Assembly: GCA_942491465.1 (NCBI GenBank) | Contig: CALOBA010000061.1 | Location: 1 to 64,000, forward strand | Length of the DNA stretch: 64,000 bases | Direction: 5' to 3' | Source: CALOBA01 sp942491465 | GTDB lineage: Bacteria; Pseudomonadota; Gammaproteobacteria; Chromatiales; Chromatiaceae | Shown here: piece by piece, positions 1 to 11,332 of the stretch | Layout of the letters: the number at the start of each line of letters is the position of its first letter | Numbering within the stretch: the stretch's first letter is position 1 | Notes under the pieces: generated by a model | What the model was told of the DNA's origin: nothing | The model's input: the letters and a program-made list of their open reading frames with translations, nothing else | The model's database searches: none | Position numbers and translations under genes: made by a program

Positions 1-11
1 CCGCCGAATAC

Positions 12-1717
12 TCAGACGGTCGCGGCCTCGTAGGGGACGTAGTGGGGTGGTACATCCGCGTGTGGATGAACGCCTCCAGGTCGTCGGGCGGGTCGATGCC
101 GGCCAGTCCCTCATCGAAGGCGATCTCGCAGACGGCCGCGGCGATGCGCTGGTGGAGATCGCGCGGATATCGGCTCAGATCCGCCGGTAGAGGCTGGCCG
201 GCGGCCAGGCTGTCTTCGCTCACCTGGTTGGCCAGGGTCCCGGCGGCGGCGTAGAACATCCGGTCGGTGACTGCGCCGCGCGGCAGGCGATGGCGCCCAG
301 TCCGATCCCGGGGAAGATATACATGTTGTTGCACTGGCCCGGCACAAGCAGCCGGCCCTCGTGGCTCACCGGCGCGAACGGGCTGCCGCTGGCGAACAGG
401 GCCTGGCCGTCGCTCCAGGCGTAGGCCTGCTCGGCGGTGCACTCGGCCTTGCTGGTCGGGTTCGACAGCGGGAAGACGATCGGGCGCGGACAGTGGCGCT
501 GCATGGCCGCCAACACCTCTTCGGATGAACGCGCCGGCTGGCCGCTGACGCCGATCAGCGCCGTGGGGCGGACGCGCTCGATCAGCGCGGTCAGCGTCGG
601 CGACCGGCGGCTCGGCCTGGGCGAAGGCGCGCTTGTGCTCGGCCAAGGTCTTCGGCGCGATCGGGGGTCACCAGGCCGTGGGAGTCGAGCATCCAGATGC
701 GTCGGCGGGCCTGCTCCAGGCCAGGCGCCCTGGGCCATCATGCCGGCGACCAGCATGTCGGCGATGCCGCGGGCGGCGGAGCCGGCGCCGAGGAAGCAGA
801 TGCCGCTGCTCCGCCAGGCGACCTGGCCGGTGACGCGCAGCGCCCCGAGGATACCGGCCAGGGTCACGGCGCCGGTGCCCTGGATGTCGTCGTTGAACGA
901 GCAAATGCGGTCGCGGTAGCGCTGCAGCAGGCGGAAGGCGTGGTTGATTGGCGAAGTCCTCGAACTGGATCAGCGCCCGCGGCCAGCGTCGGTGGACGGC
1001 GGTGACGAAGGCGTCGACCAGCGCGTCGTAGGCCGCGCCGGTCACGCGGGGGATGCGCTCGCCGAGATAGAGCGGGTCGTCACGCAGGGCGACGTTGTTG
1101 GTGCCCATGTCGAGCAGGACCGGCAGGGTGCGGTAGGGGTGATGCCGGCGCCGACCACGTACAGCGACAGCTTGCCGATGGGGATGCCCATGCCGTTGGC
1201 GCCCAGGTCGCCGAGGCCGAGGATGCGGCTGCCGTCGGTGACGACGACGATGTCGACCTCGTCCTCGGGCCAGTTGTGGACCATCTGATCGAACATGCCC
1301 TGGTCGGCGATGCTGAAGTACATGCCGCGGGCGCGGCGGTAGATATGGCCGAAGCGGCTGGCAGGCCTGGCCCACCACCGGGGTGTAGATGATCGGGGTC
1401 AGGGTGCGGATGTGCTCCAGCAGGACCCGGTAGTACAGGGTCTCGTTGCGGTCGTGCAGGGTCTCCAAGTGGATGTAGCGGGCCAGGTCGTTGTCCTGGC
1501 GCTGGAAGTTCTCCATGACCCGCTGCACCTGATCGTCGATGCTGACCACCTGGGGCGGCACCAGCCCGCGCAGCCCCAGCGCGTCGCGCTCGCTGTCGGG
1601 GAAGCCGGTGCCCTTGTTCAGCAGCGGGTCGCAGAGCAGTTCCTTACCGCGCTTGGCGACGGGCAGCACCGGGTCGTCCATGCCGGCGAGGTGGTGGTGT
1701 CTGAGCTGCGTGGTCAT
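12..1717 (-). pseudogene. maeA: NAD-dependent malic enzyme, multiply frameshifted
   Basis: Malic enzyme decarboxylates malate to pyruvate with reduction of NAD(P). The family identity is clear: the N-terminal part reads GTGFPDSERDALGLRGL, followed by LTPIIYTPVVGQACQ, then DGSRILGLGDLGANGMGIPIGK (read in two pieces), RICSFNDDIQGTGAV, FLGAGSAARGIADML and SNPTSKAECT. These are the substrate and Rossmann NAD-binding segments in the right order. The ATG at 1717 follows AGGAGAAGAC, a good Shine-Dalgarno. The reading frame must change near 1355, 1140, 945, 720, 650-600 and 290 to follow the protein, ending at a TGA at 14-12. The overall span (about 568 codons) matches a full-length enzyme, so nothing large is deleted. 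The frameshifts fall in GC-rich runs while amino-acid conservation is intact, so this is either a very recent pseudogene or local sequencing error near a contig end. Confidence 0.85.
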
Positions 1718-1824
1718 GGGGTCTTCTCCTGAAAGCCTGCCTTGATGGATGAAGTATCGTCCATCCGGGGGAGGATGCGGCGGGGATGGGCTGAGAGCAT
1801 CGAAATCGGGATCGCGACCGGGAT

Positions 1825-1935
1825 CGCGGTCGCGGTCGCGGTCGCGGTCGCGGTCGGTATCGGTATCGACGCAGGTCGTGTCGATTTCCAGTTGGTCGAT
1901 AGGCTGATCCCGATCCCGATCCCGATCCCGATCCC
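1825..1935. repeat. Two hexamer tandem repeats between creD and maeA
   Basis: The gap between the two minus-strand genes carries five perfect CGCGGT units at 1825-1854, then two CGGTAT units to 1866, and a second array of five GATCCC units at 1906-1935. The two arrays are about 40 bp apart and differ in unit sequence. The gap is otherwise non-coding; an overlapping frame through it reads Arg-Asp repeats, a by-product of the repeat unit. Such arrays can vary in copy number by slippage and would sit in the 5' leader of maeA if it is co-transcribed with creD. Confidence 0.85.
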
Positions 1936-1956
1936 GATACTGGCACCGATCCGGTT

Positions 1957-3411
1957 TCAGGGGTCTTTTCGATCCTCGGCCTTCGCCCCGATGGCGTACC
2001 AATCCAGCCGCCGGGTCAGGGCCATGGTCAGCGCCAGCAGGCCGAACAGCAGCAGCGAGCCGAGCAGCAGCGCGCTGTCCTCCGAGCGCAGCAGCCCGAA
2101 CAGCGTCGCGAACAGGGCGCCGAGCAGGGCCGCGAAGCCGAGGCCGCGCCAGGGGCTGCCGAGCACCGAGCTGAGGTACCAGCCCTGGAGGCCGACGCAG
2201 GCCAGTGCCGCCGCGGCGTAGGCCTGGCCGAACGGCAGGTGCTCGGACAGGCTCAGCAGCAGCAGGAAGAACAGCGCCAGGGCGAGCCCCACCAGCAGGT
2301 ACTGGGCCGGGTGGATGCGCAGGCCCTTGAGCAGCTCGAACAGGAAGAAGGCGCCGAAGCTGAGCAGGACAAACAGCACGCTGTACTTCAGCGCCCGGTC
2401 GGCCATGGAGTAGACGTTGACCGGCTCCACCAGGCGGACGCCGAACCATTCCGCGCAGCCTGCCTGGCAGGCATCGCCGTCGTCGATGGCCTTGAGCAGC
2501 GCGCTGGGGGCGGTGGTCGCCAACGAGGTGACCTCCCAGGCGGCGCTGAAGCCGTCGGCGTCGATGCGCTGATCGGCGGCATCGGGCAGGAAGCGACCCA
2601 CGAAGCTCGGGTGCGGCCAGTCGCTGTCGAGACGCACGCGCGTGGTGTCGGCCAGCGGGACGAAGCGCATCAGCTCGGTGCCGCGCAGGCCGAGGGCGAT
2701 CTCGAACGGGACGCTGCGGGCCGCATCGGGGCGAGGTCCGGCGGAGGTTGCAGCGCCTTGCCCGTGGTCGGCCGCCATGCCGTCCAGCATCGGCAGGGGG
2801 GCATGGATGCCGTGGGCAACGGCAGGCCCGAGTCGGCTGCCTTGGGCGAAGGCCAGGTCGGCGCCGTCCCAAACCAGCAGCGGGGCGCGGCTGAGGCCGC
2901 GGGTGTCGGTCAGCCCCAGGCTCAGCCAGGGGCGCTGCCAGTCGATCCGCGAGTCGGGCGTGGCGCGCTCGATGCGGCCCTCCAGCGCCGCCGTCGACGG
3001 CATCGAGAAGCTGCCGTCGATGGTGCCGTCCAGCGCATAGACCAGGGTCTTGAACAGGCCGCGGTGCTTGAAGTCGGTGGTGCCGGCCAGGCGCATCTCG
3101 GTCTGCTCCGGCAGCAGCACCAGCCGCCCGGAGCGACTGCGGTCCGCGGGTCGGCGCATGCGCTTGGTGTCGCCTTCGCCGTCGGGCACGTCCACCCACT
3201 CCAGCACCCGGTAGTGCTCCTGGTAGGGCAGCACCAGCAGCGGGCCGGCGATGCGCTGGCTGCCGGCGAAGCTCTCGGCGATCTCGCGGCTCACGCTCAC
3301 CTGGCGTTGCTGGCGCTCGCCGACGAGCTGATCGATCATCCCCAACGGGATCAATAGCGCCGCGGCCAACAGGGCCGTGATCGCCGCCTTTAGAAAGAGT
3401 GCCTTCTGCAT
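1957..3411 (-). CDS. creD: CreD family inner membrane protein
   Basis: CreD is an inner membrane protein of unknown biochemistry, known in E. coli as a member of the CreBC regulon and linked to envelope and beta-lactam tolerance phenotypes. The protein has about 484 residues, the family's usual size. It has an N-terminal membrane segment (LFLKAAITALLAAALLIPLG), a long periplasmic region containing the family-type stretch RQQRQVSVSREIAESFAGSQ, and a C-terminal block of five or six hydrophobic helices (about residues 310-465). The ATG at 3411 is chosen over an upstream GTG at 3435 because GGAGACGACC lies just before it. No creB or creC neighbour is present, so the cue it responds to here is unknown. 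It is upstream of the broken malic enzyme gene on the same strand. Confidence 0.85.
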   Translation of the reverse strand: MQKALFLKAAITALLAAALLIPLGMIDQLVGERQQRQVSVSREIAESFAGSQRIAGPLLVLPYQEHYRVLEWVDVPDGEGDTKRMRRPADRSRSGRLVLLPEQTEMRLAGTTDFKHRGLFKTLVYALDGTIDGSFSMPSTAALEGRIERATPDSRIDWQRPWLSLGLTDTRGLSRAPLLVWDGADLAFAQGSRLGPAVAHGIHAPLPMLDGMAADHGQGAATSAGPRPDAARSVPFEIALGLRGTELMRFVPLADTTRVRLDSDWPHPSFVGRFLPDAADQRIDADGFSAAWEVTSLATTAPSALLKAIDDGDACQAGCAEWFGVRLVEPVNVYSMADRALKYSVLFVLLSFGAFFLFELLKGLRIHPAQYLLVGLALALFFLLLLSLSEHLPFGQAYAAAALACVGLQGWYLSSVLGSPWRGLGFAALLGALFATLFGLLRSEDSALLLGSLLLFGLLALTMALTRRLDWYAIGAKAEDRKDP

Positions 3412-3651
3412 GGTCGTCTCCGCTTGATTGAACACAAGCTGGAGTCTGGCAGGGGCGGATGAAGGGGCGGTCGGCGGGGCGTGAAGTTCGGTGAAGATCC
3501 CGTGAAGCGGGATGCGATACTCCGGGATGCCGTTGCGGACCTAGGCGATGCGATCGTCGTCGAGAGTTGAATCGCCCAAGGTCGGGCCGATTTTTGCTCT
3601 ATCCTCACGAGCCCCCCGCAAAGCCTCCTAATCAGGATCCGACCGAGACCG

Positions 3652-5703
3652 ATGACCAACCCGCTGCTGCGCCCCGACGTCCTCCCCGCCTTCTCCCAGA
3701 TCAAGCCCGAGCACGTCGAGCCCGCCATCGACGCCGTGCTCGCCGACTGCCGGGCGCTGATCGAGCGCCTGGGGGCCGAGGCCGACCAGGCCACCTGGGA
3801 CAACTTCATCGACCCGCTCGAGGAGCAGGACGACCGCCTCAGCCGGGCCTTCTCGCCGGTCAGCCACCTCAACGGCGTCATGAACAGCGATGAGCTGCGC
3901 GCCGCCTACAACGCATGTCTGCCCAAGCTCAGCGACTACGGCACCGAGGTCGGCCAGAACGAGACCCTATACCGCGGCTACAAGCAGGTCGCCGGTCAAG
4001 CCGGCCTCGACCCGGCCCAGCGCAAGCTCTTGGAGAACGCGCTGCGCGACTTCCACCTCTCCGGCGTCGACCTGCCGGCGCACAAGAAGGCCCGCTACAA
4101 GGAGATCAGCCAGGCCATGAGCCGGCTCACCAGCAACTATTCGGAGCACGTGCTCGACGCCACCAACGCCTGGCACAAGCAGATCACCGACGAGTCCCGC
4201 CTGGCCGGCCTGCCCGACTCCGCCAAGGCCCTGGCCCGCCAGCATGCCAAGGAGCGCGACATGGGCGGCTGGGTGTTCACGCTGGACTTCCCGTCCTACC
4301 TGCCGATCATGCAGTACGCCGACGACCGCGCCCTGCGCCGCGAGGTCTACGAGGCCTTCGCCACCCGCGCCTCCGACCAGGGCCCGAACGCCGGCCAATG
4401 GGACAACGGCCCGCTGATGGACGAGATCCTCGCCCTGCGCCACGAGCAGGCCCGGCTGCTCGGCTTCGCCAACTACGCCGAGCTGTCCCTGGCGCCGAAG
4501 ATGGCCCGCTCCACCGACGAGGTCATGGCCTTTCTCAACGACCTGGCCGAGCACTCGGTGGCCCAGGCCCGGCGCGAGCTCGACGAGCTCAAGACCTACG
4601 CCAAGGCCGAGCACGGCGTCGACGACATCCAGCCCTGGGACCTGACCTACTGGTCCGAGAAGCTGCGCCTGCACCGCTACGCCATCTCCCAAGAAGAGGT
4701 CCGGCCCTACTTCCCGATGACCCGGGTGGTGCCCGGCATGTTCCGCGTCGCCGAGCGCCTGTTCGGCATCCGCATCGAGGAGCAGCCAGGCGTCGAGACC
4801 TGGCACCCGGACGTGCACTTCTACCGCATCACCGACCCCGACGGGCGCCTGCGCGCCCAGTTCTACCTCGACCCCTACGCCCGGCAGAAGAAGCGCGGCG
4901 GCGCCTGGATGGACGTCTGCGCCACGCGCCTCAACAGCAGCCACCGCGAGCAGCTGCCGGTGGCCTACCTGGTCTGCAACTTCACCCCGCCGGTGGACGG
5001 CAAGCCCTCGCTGCTCACCCACAACGAGGTCGAGACCCTGTTCCACGAGTTCGGCCACGGCCTGCACCACATGCTCACCAAGGTCGACTACCCGGCCGTC
5101 GCCGGCATCCACGGCGTGCCCTGGGACGCCGTGGAGCTGCCGAGCCAATTCATGGAGAACTGGTGCTGGGAGCGCGAGTCCCTTGATCTCATTGCCGGCC
5201 ACGTCGACACCGGCGCGCCCATCCCCGACGAGCTGTACGATCGCATGCGCGCGGCCAAGAACTTCCAGTCCGCCATGGCCATGGTCCGCCAGCTCGAATT
5301 CGCGCTGTTCGACTTCCGCCTGCACCTGGAATACGACGAGGCCCAGGGCGGTCGCGTCTACGAAATCCTCGACCAGGTCCGCGACCAGGTCGCCGTGCTC
5401 AAGCCCCCGGCCTTCAACCGCTTCGCCCACGGCTTCTCGCACATCTTCTCCGGCGGCTACGCGGCCGGCTACTACAGCTACAAATGGGCCGAGGTGCTGT
5501 CCGCCGACGCCTTCTCGCTGTTCGAAGAACGCGGCATCTTCGATGAGCAGGCCGGCCGCGCCTTCCGCGAGAACATCCTGGAAATGGGCGGCTCGGCCGA
5601 CGCCATGGACCTCTACCGCGCCTTTCGCGGGCGCGAGCCGACGGTGGATGCGCTGCTGCGCCATTCGGGCATCGGCGCCGAGGGCATGCCCGCGGCGGCC
5701 TGA
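3652..5703 (+). CDS. prlC: Oligopeptidase A, M3 family zinc metallopeptidase
   Basis: Cytoplasmic oligopeptidase that degrades short peptides, including signal peptides after they are cleaved. The 683-residue length fits the M3A family (E. coli PrlC is 680). The zinc site HEFGH is at residues 465-469 in LFHEFGHGLHHML, and the third ligand lies in the downstream segment ELPSQFMENW. The N-terminal start MTNPLLRPDVLPAFSQIKPEHVEPAI is typical of the family. The gene stands alone: its left neighbour is divergent and its right neighbour is convergent. Codon use is strongly GC-biased, like the surrounding core genes. Confidence 0.95.
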   Translation: MTNPLLRPDVLPAFSQIKPEHVEPAIDAVLADCRALIERLGAEADQATWDNFIDPLEEQDDRLSRAFSPVSHLNGVMNSDELRAAYNACLPKLSDYGTEVGQNETLYRGYKQVAGQAGLDPAQRKLLENALRDFHLSGVDLPAHKKARYKEISQAMSRLTSNYSEHVLDATNAWHKQITDESRLAGLPDSAKALARQHAKERDMGGWVFTLDFPSYLPIMQYADDRALRREVYEAFATRASDQGPNAGQWDNGPLMDEILALRHEQARLLGFANYAELSLAPKMARSTDEVMAFLNDLAEHSVAQARRELDELKTYAKAEHGVDDIQPWDLTYWSEKLRLHRYAISQEEVRPYFPMTRVVPGMFRVAERLFGIRIEEQPGVETWHPDVHFYRITDPDGRLRAQFYLDPYARQKKRGGAWMDVCATRLNSSHREQLPVAYLVCNFTPPVDGKPSLLTHNEVETLFHEFGHGLHHMLTKVDYPAVAGIHGVPWDAVELPSQFMENWCWERESLDLIAGHVDTGAPIPDELYDRMRAAKNFQSAMAMVRQLEFALFDFRLHLEYDEAQGGRVYEILDQVRDQVAVLKPPAFNRFAHGFSHIFSGGYAAGYYSYKWAEVLSADAFSLFEERGIFDEQAGRAFRENILEMGGSADAMDLYRAFRGREPTVDALLRHSGIGAEGMPAAA

Positions 5704-5735
5704 GCGGGCTGGCGAGATCGAACTGCTCGCCCACG

Positions 5736-5784
5736 GGGCGCTGGAGCGCCCGGGGGTGCGCGACGACGCTGGAGCGTCGTCGCG
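5736..5784. repeat. Two adjacent perfect palindromes at a convergent gene end
   Basis: GGGCGCT and AGCGCCC (5736-5742 and 5745-5751) form one stem. CGCGACGACGCT and AGCGTCGTCGCG (5759-5770 and 5773-5784) form a second, 12-bp perfect stem. Both share the centre GCT-GG-AGC. They lie between prlC and the stop of the convergent small ORF. There is no clear T-run, so they are better described as a palindromic intergenic repeat that may end transcripts from both sides than as a canonical terminator. Confidence 0.7.
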
Positions 5785-5785
5785 A

Positions 5786-5974
5786 TCAAAACGCGACCGC
5801 GTCCGGCACCGCCTCGGTGCGTTCGAACAGATCCCGGCCCTCGTCCATCAGATCGCGCAGCCCCTGCATCCATGCGCGGTAGATCAACACCCAGGCGAGT
5901 TCGCCGGCCTGATCCGCGAGATCGACGCCCGTGAGCGCATCGAGCAGACCCTCGAAGGCATCGTCGAATTCCAA
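5786..5974 (-). CDS. Small acidic protein next to an AbrB-like antitoxin remnant
   Basis: A 62-residue acidic, mostly helical protein starting LEFDDAFEGLLDALTG and ending TEAVPDAVAF. I do not recognise the family. The only available starts are non-ATG; TTG at 5974-5972 is used here. Third-position GC use is coding-like. The upstream antitoxin frame runs into it out of register, so the two may once have been one two-domain protein split by a frameshift, or overlapping genes of a small toxin-antitoxin-like pair. Confidence 0.45.
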   Translation of the reverse strand: MEFDDAFEGLLDALTGVDLADQAGELAWVLIYRAWMQGLRDLMDEGRDLFERTEAVPDAVAF

Positions 5975-6285
5975 TCGGTCGAATGAGCGGCGAGCCGAGT
6001 CAGGACGTCGTCGCTATTGCCGTCGTGCGGCGGGTTGGCCCGGGCCCAAGCCAGTGCGTGCTCAAGGTCGGCCGCCGTCTCGGGATGCGGCAGCCATCGT
6101 TCGTTGCCCGGTATCGCCGTCGCCGTGGGGATCAGCCAGACGCCGGGCGCCCGCTCCTTGACCGGCACCTGGCGGCCCGCATACTGCTTGCCGAGCGAGA
6201 CCTCGCCGTTGTGGTCGACGACCTCGACAGAGGTTATGAGGTTGGCCCTAGTACACCGCTGCGGAAGTCCCAAGACCGCCGGCAT
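5884..6285 (-). pseudogene. AbrB-like antitoxin fragment, probably degenerate
   Basis: The segment ITSVEVVDHNGEVSLGKQYA followed by GRQVPVKE resembles a swapped-hairpin (SpoVT-AbrB-type) DNA-binding fold. After it comes GVWLIPTATAIPGNERWLPHPETAADLEHALAWARANPP, a pattern I associate with small antitoxin-like proteins. From about position 5975 leftwards the frame runs out of register over the neighbouring small ORF, so the true C-terminus is unclear. The ATG at 6285 lies only about 13 bp from the REP-like palindrome at 6298-6364 and lacks an obvious Shine-Dalgarno, suggesting the original 5' end was displaced. Identification rests on pattern recognition only. Confidence 0.45.
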
Positions 6286-6297
6286 GCCCACTCGTTG

Positions 6298-6364
6298 CTG
6301 TGGGAGCGACTTGCAGTCGCGACTTCCGCGTCGCGGCGGTCGCGATTGCAAATCGCTCCCACAG
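6298..6364. repeat. REP-like 67-bp palindrome
   Basis: Imperfect 26-bp arms at 6298-6323 and 6339-6364 surround a 15-bp GC-rich centre. Each arm begins CTGTGGGAGCGA (read inward), the signature of repetitive extragenic palindromes widely seen in gammaproteobacteria such as pseudomonads and xanthomonads. It separates the antitoxin fragment from the hip locus. No transposase (TnpA-REP) is in the window. Confidence 0.8.
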
Positions 6365-6564
6365 CTGCGGGCGGTCTCGGAATTTTCGCGGCAAAGCACT
6401 AGACACTAGACAGGTACTCGTTGGTTGTGCACGAAGGCACGATTGCACTGCAATCAGATGCGCCCGTCTTGTCTCCTGCTTCGGCCCACCTTAGTGGCGG
6501 CCAGGTGGGCAAAAATACAAAACATCACGAGTATTAACGGGAAATTCTGGCTATAGAGTAATTT

Positions 6565-6873
6565 ATGTTTTGTCTTACTGACAATGAATCCGACAGCCTC
6601 TCCAGCCTTGGCCAGCGCCTGCGCCGCCGCCGACTGGCGGCGGCGGAGCCGCAGACGCGGGCGGCGAGCCGCATCGGGGTGTCGGTGCCTACCTACCGCA
6701 AGCTGGAGCAGGGCGATCCGTCGGCGCCCATCGGCGTTTGGGTGCGGGCGCTGCGGCTGTGCGGCGATCTCGCCGCGCTCGATGGGCTGTTGCCCGAGTC
6801 GCTGTTCGACCGGGACGAGCCGCGGCAGCGGGCGCCGCGCCGCCGTGCCTTGGTCGCGAGCCGTCGTTCCTGA
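6565..6873 (+). CDS. hipB: HipB-like antitoxin, XRE-family regulator
   Basis: A 102-residue protein with a single helix-turn-helix of the Cro/C1 (XRE) type: LGQRLRRRRLAAAE, then RIGVSVPTYRKLEQGDPSAP, the recognition-helix region. Its tail is very arginine-rich. In HipBA modules this protein neutralises the HipA kinase and represses the operon. Here it lies directly upstream of a HipA-like kinase core. The region just upstream (6500-6564) is markedly AT-rich compared with its surroundings and contains a TATAGA hexamer at 6552-6557, a plausible -10. The ATG at 6565 is the natural start; no strong Shine-Dalgarno is visible. Confidence 0.75.
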   Translation: MFCLTDNESDSLSSLGQRLRRRRLAAAEPQTRAASRIGVSVPTYRKLEQGDPSAPIGVWVRALRLCGDLAALDGLLPESLFDRDEPRQRAPRRRALVASRRS

Positions 6874-6883
6874 TCGCGGCCAT

Positions 6884-7725
6884 GATCTCGCTGGTCGTTT
6901 GGTTCTGCAACGCGCGCGGTGAGCTGTTGCGCGCCGGCGCGCTACGATCAAGACCCGGCGAGCCTCGCGGATGGGGATCTCGCGGCCCTGTTCCGCGCCG
7001 CCAGCTCGCCCGGTGGGGCGCGGCCCAAGCTGGTCATCGACGACGATGGCACGCGCTGCATCGCCAAGCTCGGCTCCAGCCGCGACCGGGTGGACATGGT
7101 GCGGGTGGAGGCGGCCTGCCTGGCCTTGGCGCGGGATTCGGGGCTGGCGGTGCCGGGCTTCCGGGTGGCTGAGCTTGGCCGGCATGCGGCGCTGCTGGTG
7201 GCGCGCTTCGATTGCGCCGGCGCGCATGGGCGATGGCACATGCTGAGTATGCAGACCCTGCTCGGTGCGGACGACTGGTATCAGCTTGGCTACGCGGACT
7301 TGGCCGACGCCCTGCGGCGGGTGTCGGCGCGGCCCGAAGAGGACCTGCCGGCGCTGTATCGGCAGGCGGTGCTCAACGCCCTGATCGGCAACACCGACGA
7401 TCACCTGAAGAACTTCACGCTGCTGCATCGCCCGGAGGGCTGGCGGCTGTCGCCCGCTTACGATCTGACGCCGGACGAGCCTGCGCGCGGCGAGCATGTG
7501 CTCGCCTTCGGCAGTTGCGGACATCGGCCGAATGCCGCCGGGCTTGCCGAACTCGGGCGGGCGTTCGGGTTGTCCCGGCAGGCGGCTCGGCGGATTCGCG
7601 AAGCGGTCGGCGCCGCGGTCGGCGGGTGGCGGGGGCGTTTTGCGGACTATGGGGTGGACGAGGCGGACGTTGCGCGGCTCGCCCCTCGCATGGACCGGCG
7701 ACTCAAGACCTGCGCGGCGCCCTGA
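6884..7725 (+). pseudogene. hipA: HipA-like Ser/Thr kinase, N-terminally shortened and frameshifted
   Basis: HipA kinases phosphorylate glutamyl-tRNA synthetase (or related enzymes) and cause growth arrest. The kinase core is present: GGARPKLVI (ATP loop), LLVARFD, the catalytic segment NTDDHLKNF and the metal-binding segment LSPAYDLTP. The expected N-terminal subdomain of about 100 residues is missing. A start at 6884 (MISLVVWFCNARGELLRAG) matches the first strand of HipA, but the frame then shifts near 6940 to reach the kinase frame, whose own GTG start is at 6919. With catalytic residues intact but the N-terminus collapsed, it may be inactive or resemble the short HipT type of HipBST systems, though no HipS is seen. 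Its decay fits the degenerate TA island here. Confidence 0.7.
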
Positions 7726-7858
7726 GCGCGCTCAGGGCGCCGGCCTTGCAGCGCTTCGCCCTCGCCTGCCGCCGGATGCCGGAGTTGTTCCCGGAAACGC
7801 GGTAAAGTGTCGGTCTCCAAGTGCCTATCCAGCCCTCGACCTCAACCGCAAGCTGCCG

Positions 7859-8790
7859 ATGAATCTCCGCGACCTCAAATACATCCTCGCCCTGGCCGAG
7901 ACCCGCCACTTCGGCCGCGCCGCCGAGCGCTGCTGCGTCAGCCAGCCGACGCTCTCGGGCCAGATCAAGAAGCTGGAGGGGGAGCTGGGGGTGACGCTGT
8001 TCGAGCGCACCAACCGCAGCGTGGAGATCACCGACATCGGCCAGCGCATCCTCGCCCATGCCCGGCTGCTGATGGAGGAGGCCGACGCCATCGAACAGGC
8101 CGCCCGCGCCGCCCAGGACCCGCTGGCCGGCCCGCTGCGCATCGGCGCCATCCCGACCCTGAGCCCGTACCTGATGCCGCGCCTGCTGGTGCCCCTGCGC
8201 GAGCGCTTCCCACGGCTCCAGCTGGTGCTGCTGGAGGAGATCACCGACCTGCTGCTGCGCCGGCTGCAGCAGCACGAGCTGGACGCCATCCTGCTCGCCA
8301 CCACCGTGGACGAGGCGGACCTGGCGACCATGCCGCTGTTCGACGAGCCGTTCTGGCTCGCCCATCCCCGCGGCCACGGCCTGTGCAACAAGGACCGCAT
8401 CACCCAGGACGACCTGGAGGCCGCCGACCTGCTGCTGTTGGCCGAGGGCCACTGCCTGGCCGGTCAGGTGATGGAGGTCTGCCGCATGGCCGAGCGACCC
8501 GCCGGCGGCCTCAGCGCCGACCTGCGGGCGGCCAGCCTGGAGACGCTGCTGCAGCTGGTCGGCGCCGGGCTCGGCTGCACCCTGGTGCCGGCGCTGGCGA
8601 CCCGTGGCGCCTGGATGGGCGACGACAACATCATCGCCCGCCGGCTGCAGCTGGACGACGCCTACCGCCGCATCAGCCTGGTCTATCGGCGCAGCTTCCC
8701 GCGCACCGCCGCGCTGAAGGGCTTCGCCAGCACCGTCCTCGACGAGCTGCCGGATACGGTACGGCCCTGCGTGCCGGCGGAGGTGCGAGC

Positions 8791-8794
<4 letters not shown>
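7859..8794 (+). CDS. oxyR: OxyR, peroxide-sensing LysR-type regulator
   Basis: A 311-residue LysR-type regulator. The N-terminal winged helix reads MNLRDLKYILALAETRHFGRAAERC and continues into QPTLSGQIKKLE. The redox switch is visible in GHCLAGQVMEVC: counting from the ATG at 7859 the two cysteines are residues 199 and 208, the same positions as the disulfide-forming pair of E. coli OxyR. This separates it from generic LysR proteins and from CysB or CatM types. It is expected to sense hydrogen peroxide and activate antioxidant genes. Its ATGA stop overlaps the start of rlmKL, so the two are translationally coupled. No katG or ahpC is in the window. Confidence 0.93.
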
Positions 8795-10986
<2,192 letters not shown>

Positions 10987-11037
10987 GCCGATCGCCGCCT
11001 GCCCGGCGACGGCGCCACAGGCGCGGTTCGAAACCCC

Positions 11038-11232
11038 TCAGCCCCCGTTCGGCCCGGACCCGTCCGCACCGTCGTTGTCCGAATCCTTGGGCGCGATGCG
11101 GATGCGATCACCGCGCGCTCGCCGCCACTGCAACGGCCCCGGGCCGCCGTTGTCATCCTCCCAGAGCACCCAGATCAGGCCGGCGACCATCGCCAGGAAG
11201 GCGATGATAAGGATGAGATTGGTCCAGAACAT
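11038..11232 (-). CDS. Small single-pass membrane protein
   Basis: A 64-residue protein starting MFWTNLILIIAFLAMVAGLI, one strong membrane helix, then WVLWEDDNGGPGPLQWRR and an acidic Asp/Gly-rich tail. The ATG at 11232 has GGAGGTCTCC just upstream, a strong Shine-Dalgarno. It is convergent with rlmKL and divergent from the large membrane protein gene. The family is not recognised. Codon usage is like its neighbours. Confidence 0.65.
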   Translation of the reverse strand: MFWTNLILIIAFLAMVAGLIWVLWEDDNGGPGPLQWRRARGDRIRIAPKDSDNDGADGSGPNGG

Positions 11233-11332
11233 GGAGACCTCCGCGGTGTGTTGTTGTCGCGGGCCGGATGCCCGATGGCCGGATTCTAACCCGTCGCCCC
11301 GTGGCCGTGGCGACTCGCGGCCCGCCGGCGCC

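Noticed and set aside
1825..1935. Hexamer tracts as a CRISPR or origin
   Set aside because: Units are six bases with no spacers; no DnaA boxes or replication genes are nearby.
3967..5664. 565-codon antisense open frame over prlC
   Set aside because: Caused by the high GC content opposite a real gene; composition is Val/Gly/Ala-rich with no motifs.
11020..11040. GGTTCGAAACCC, like a tRNA T-loop
   Set aside because: No acceptor, anticodon or D-arm can be paired around it; only about 50 bp of non-coding sequence exist here.
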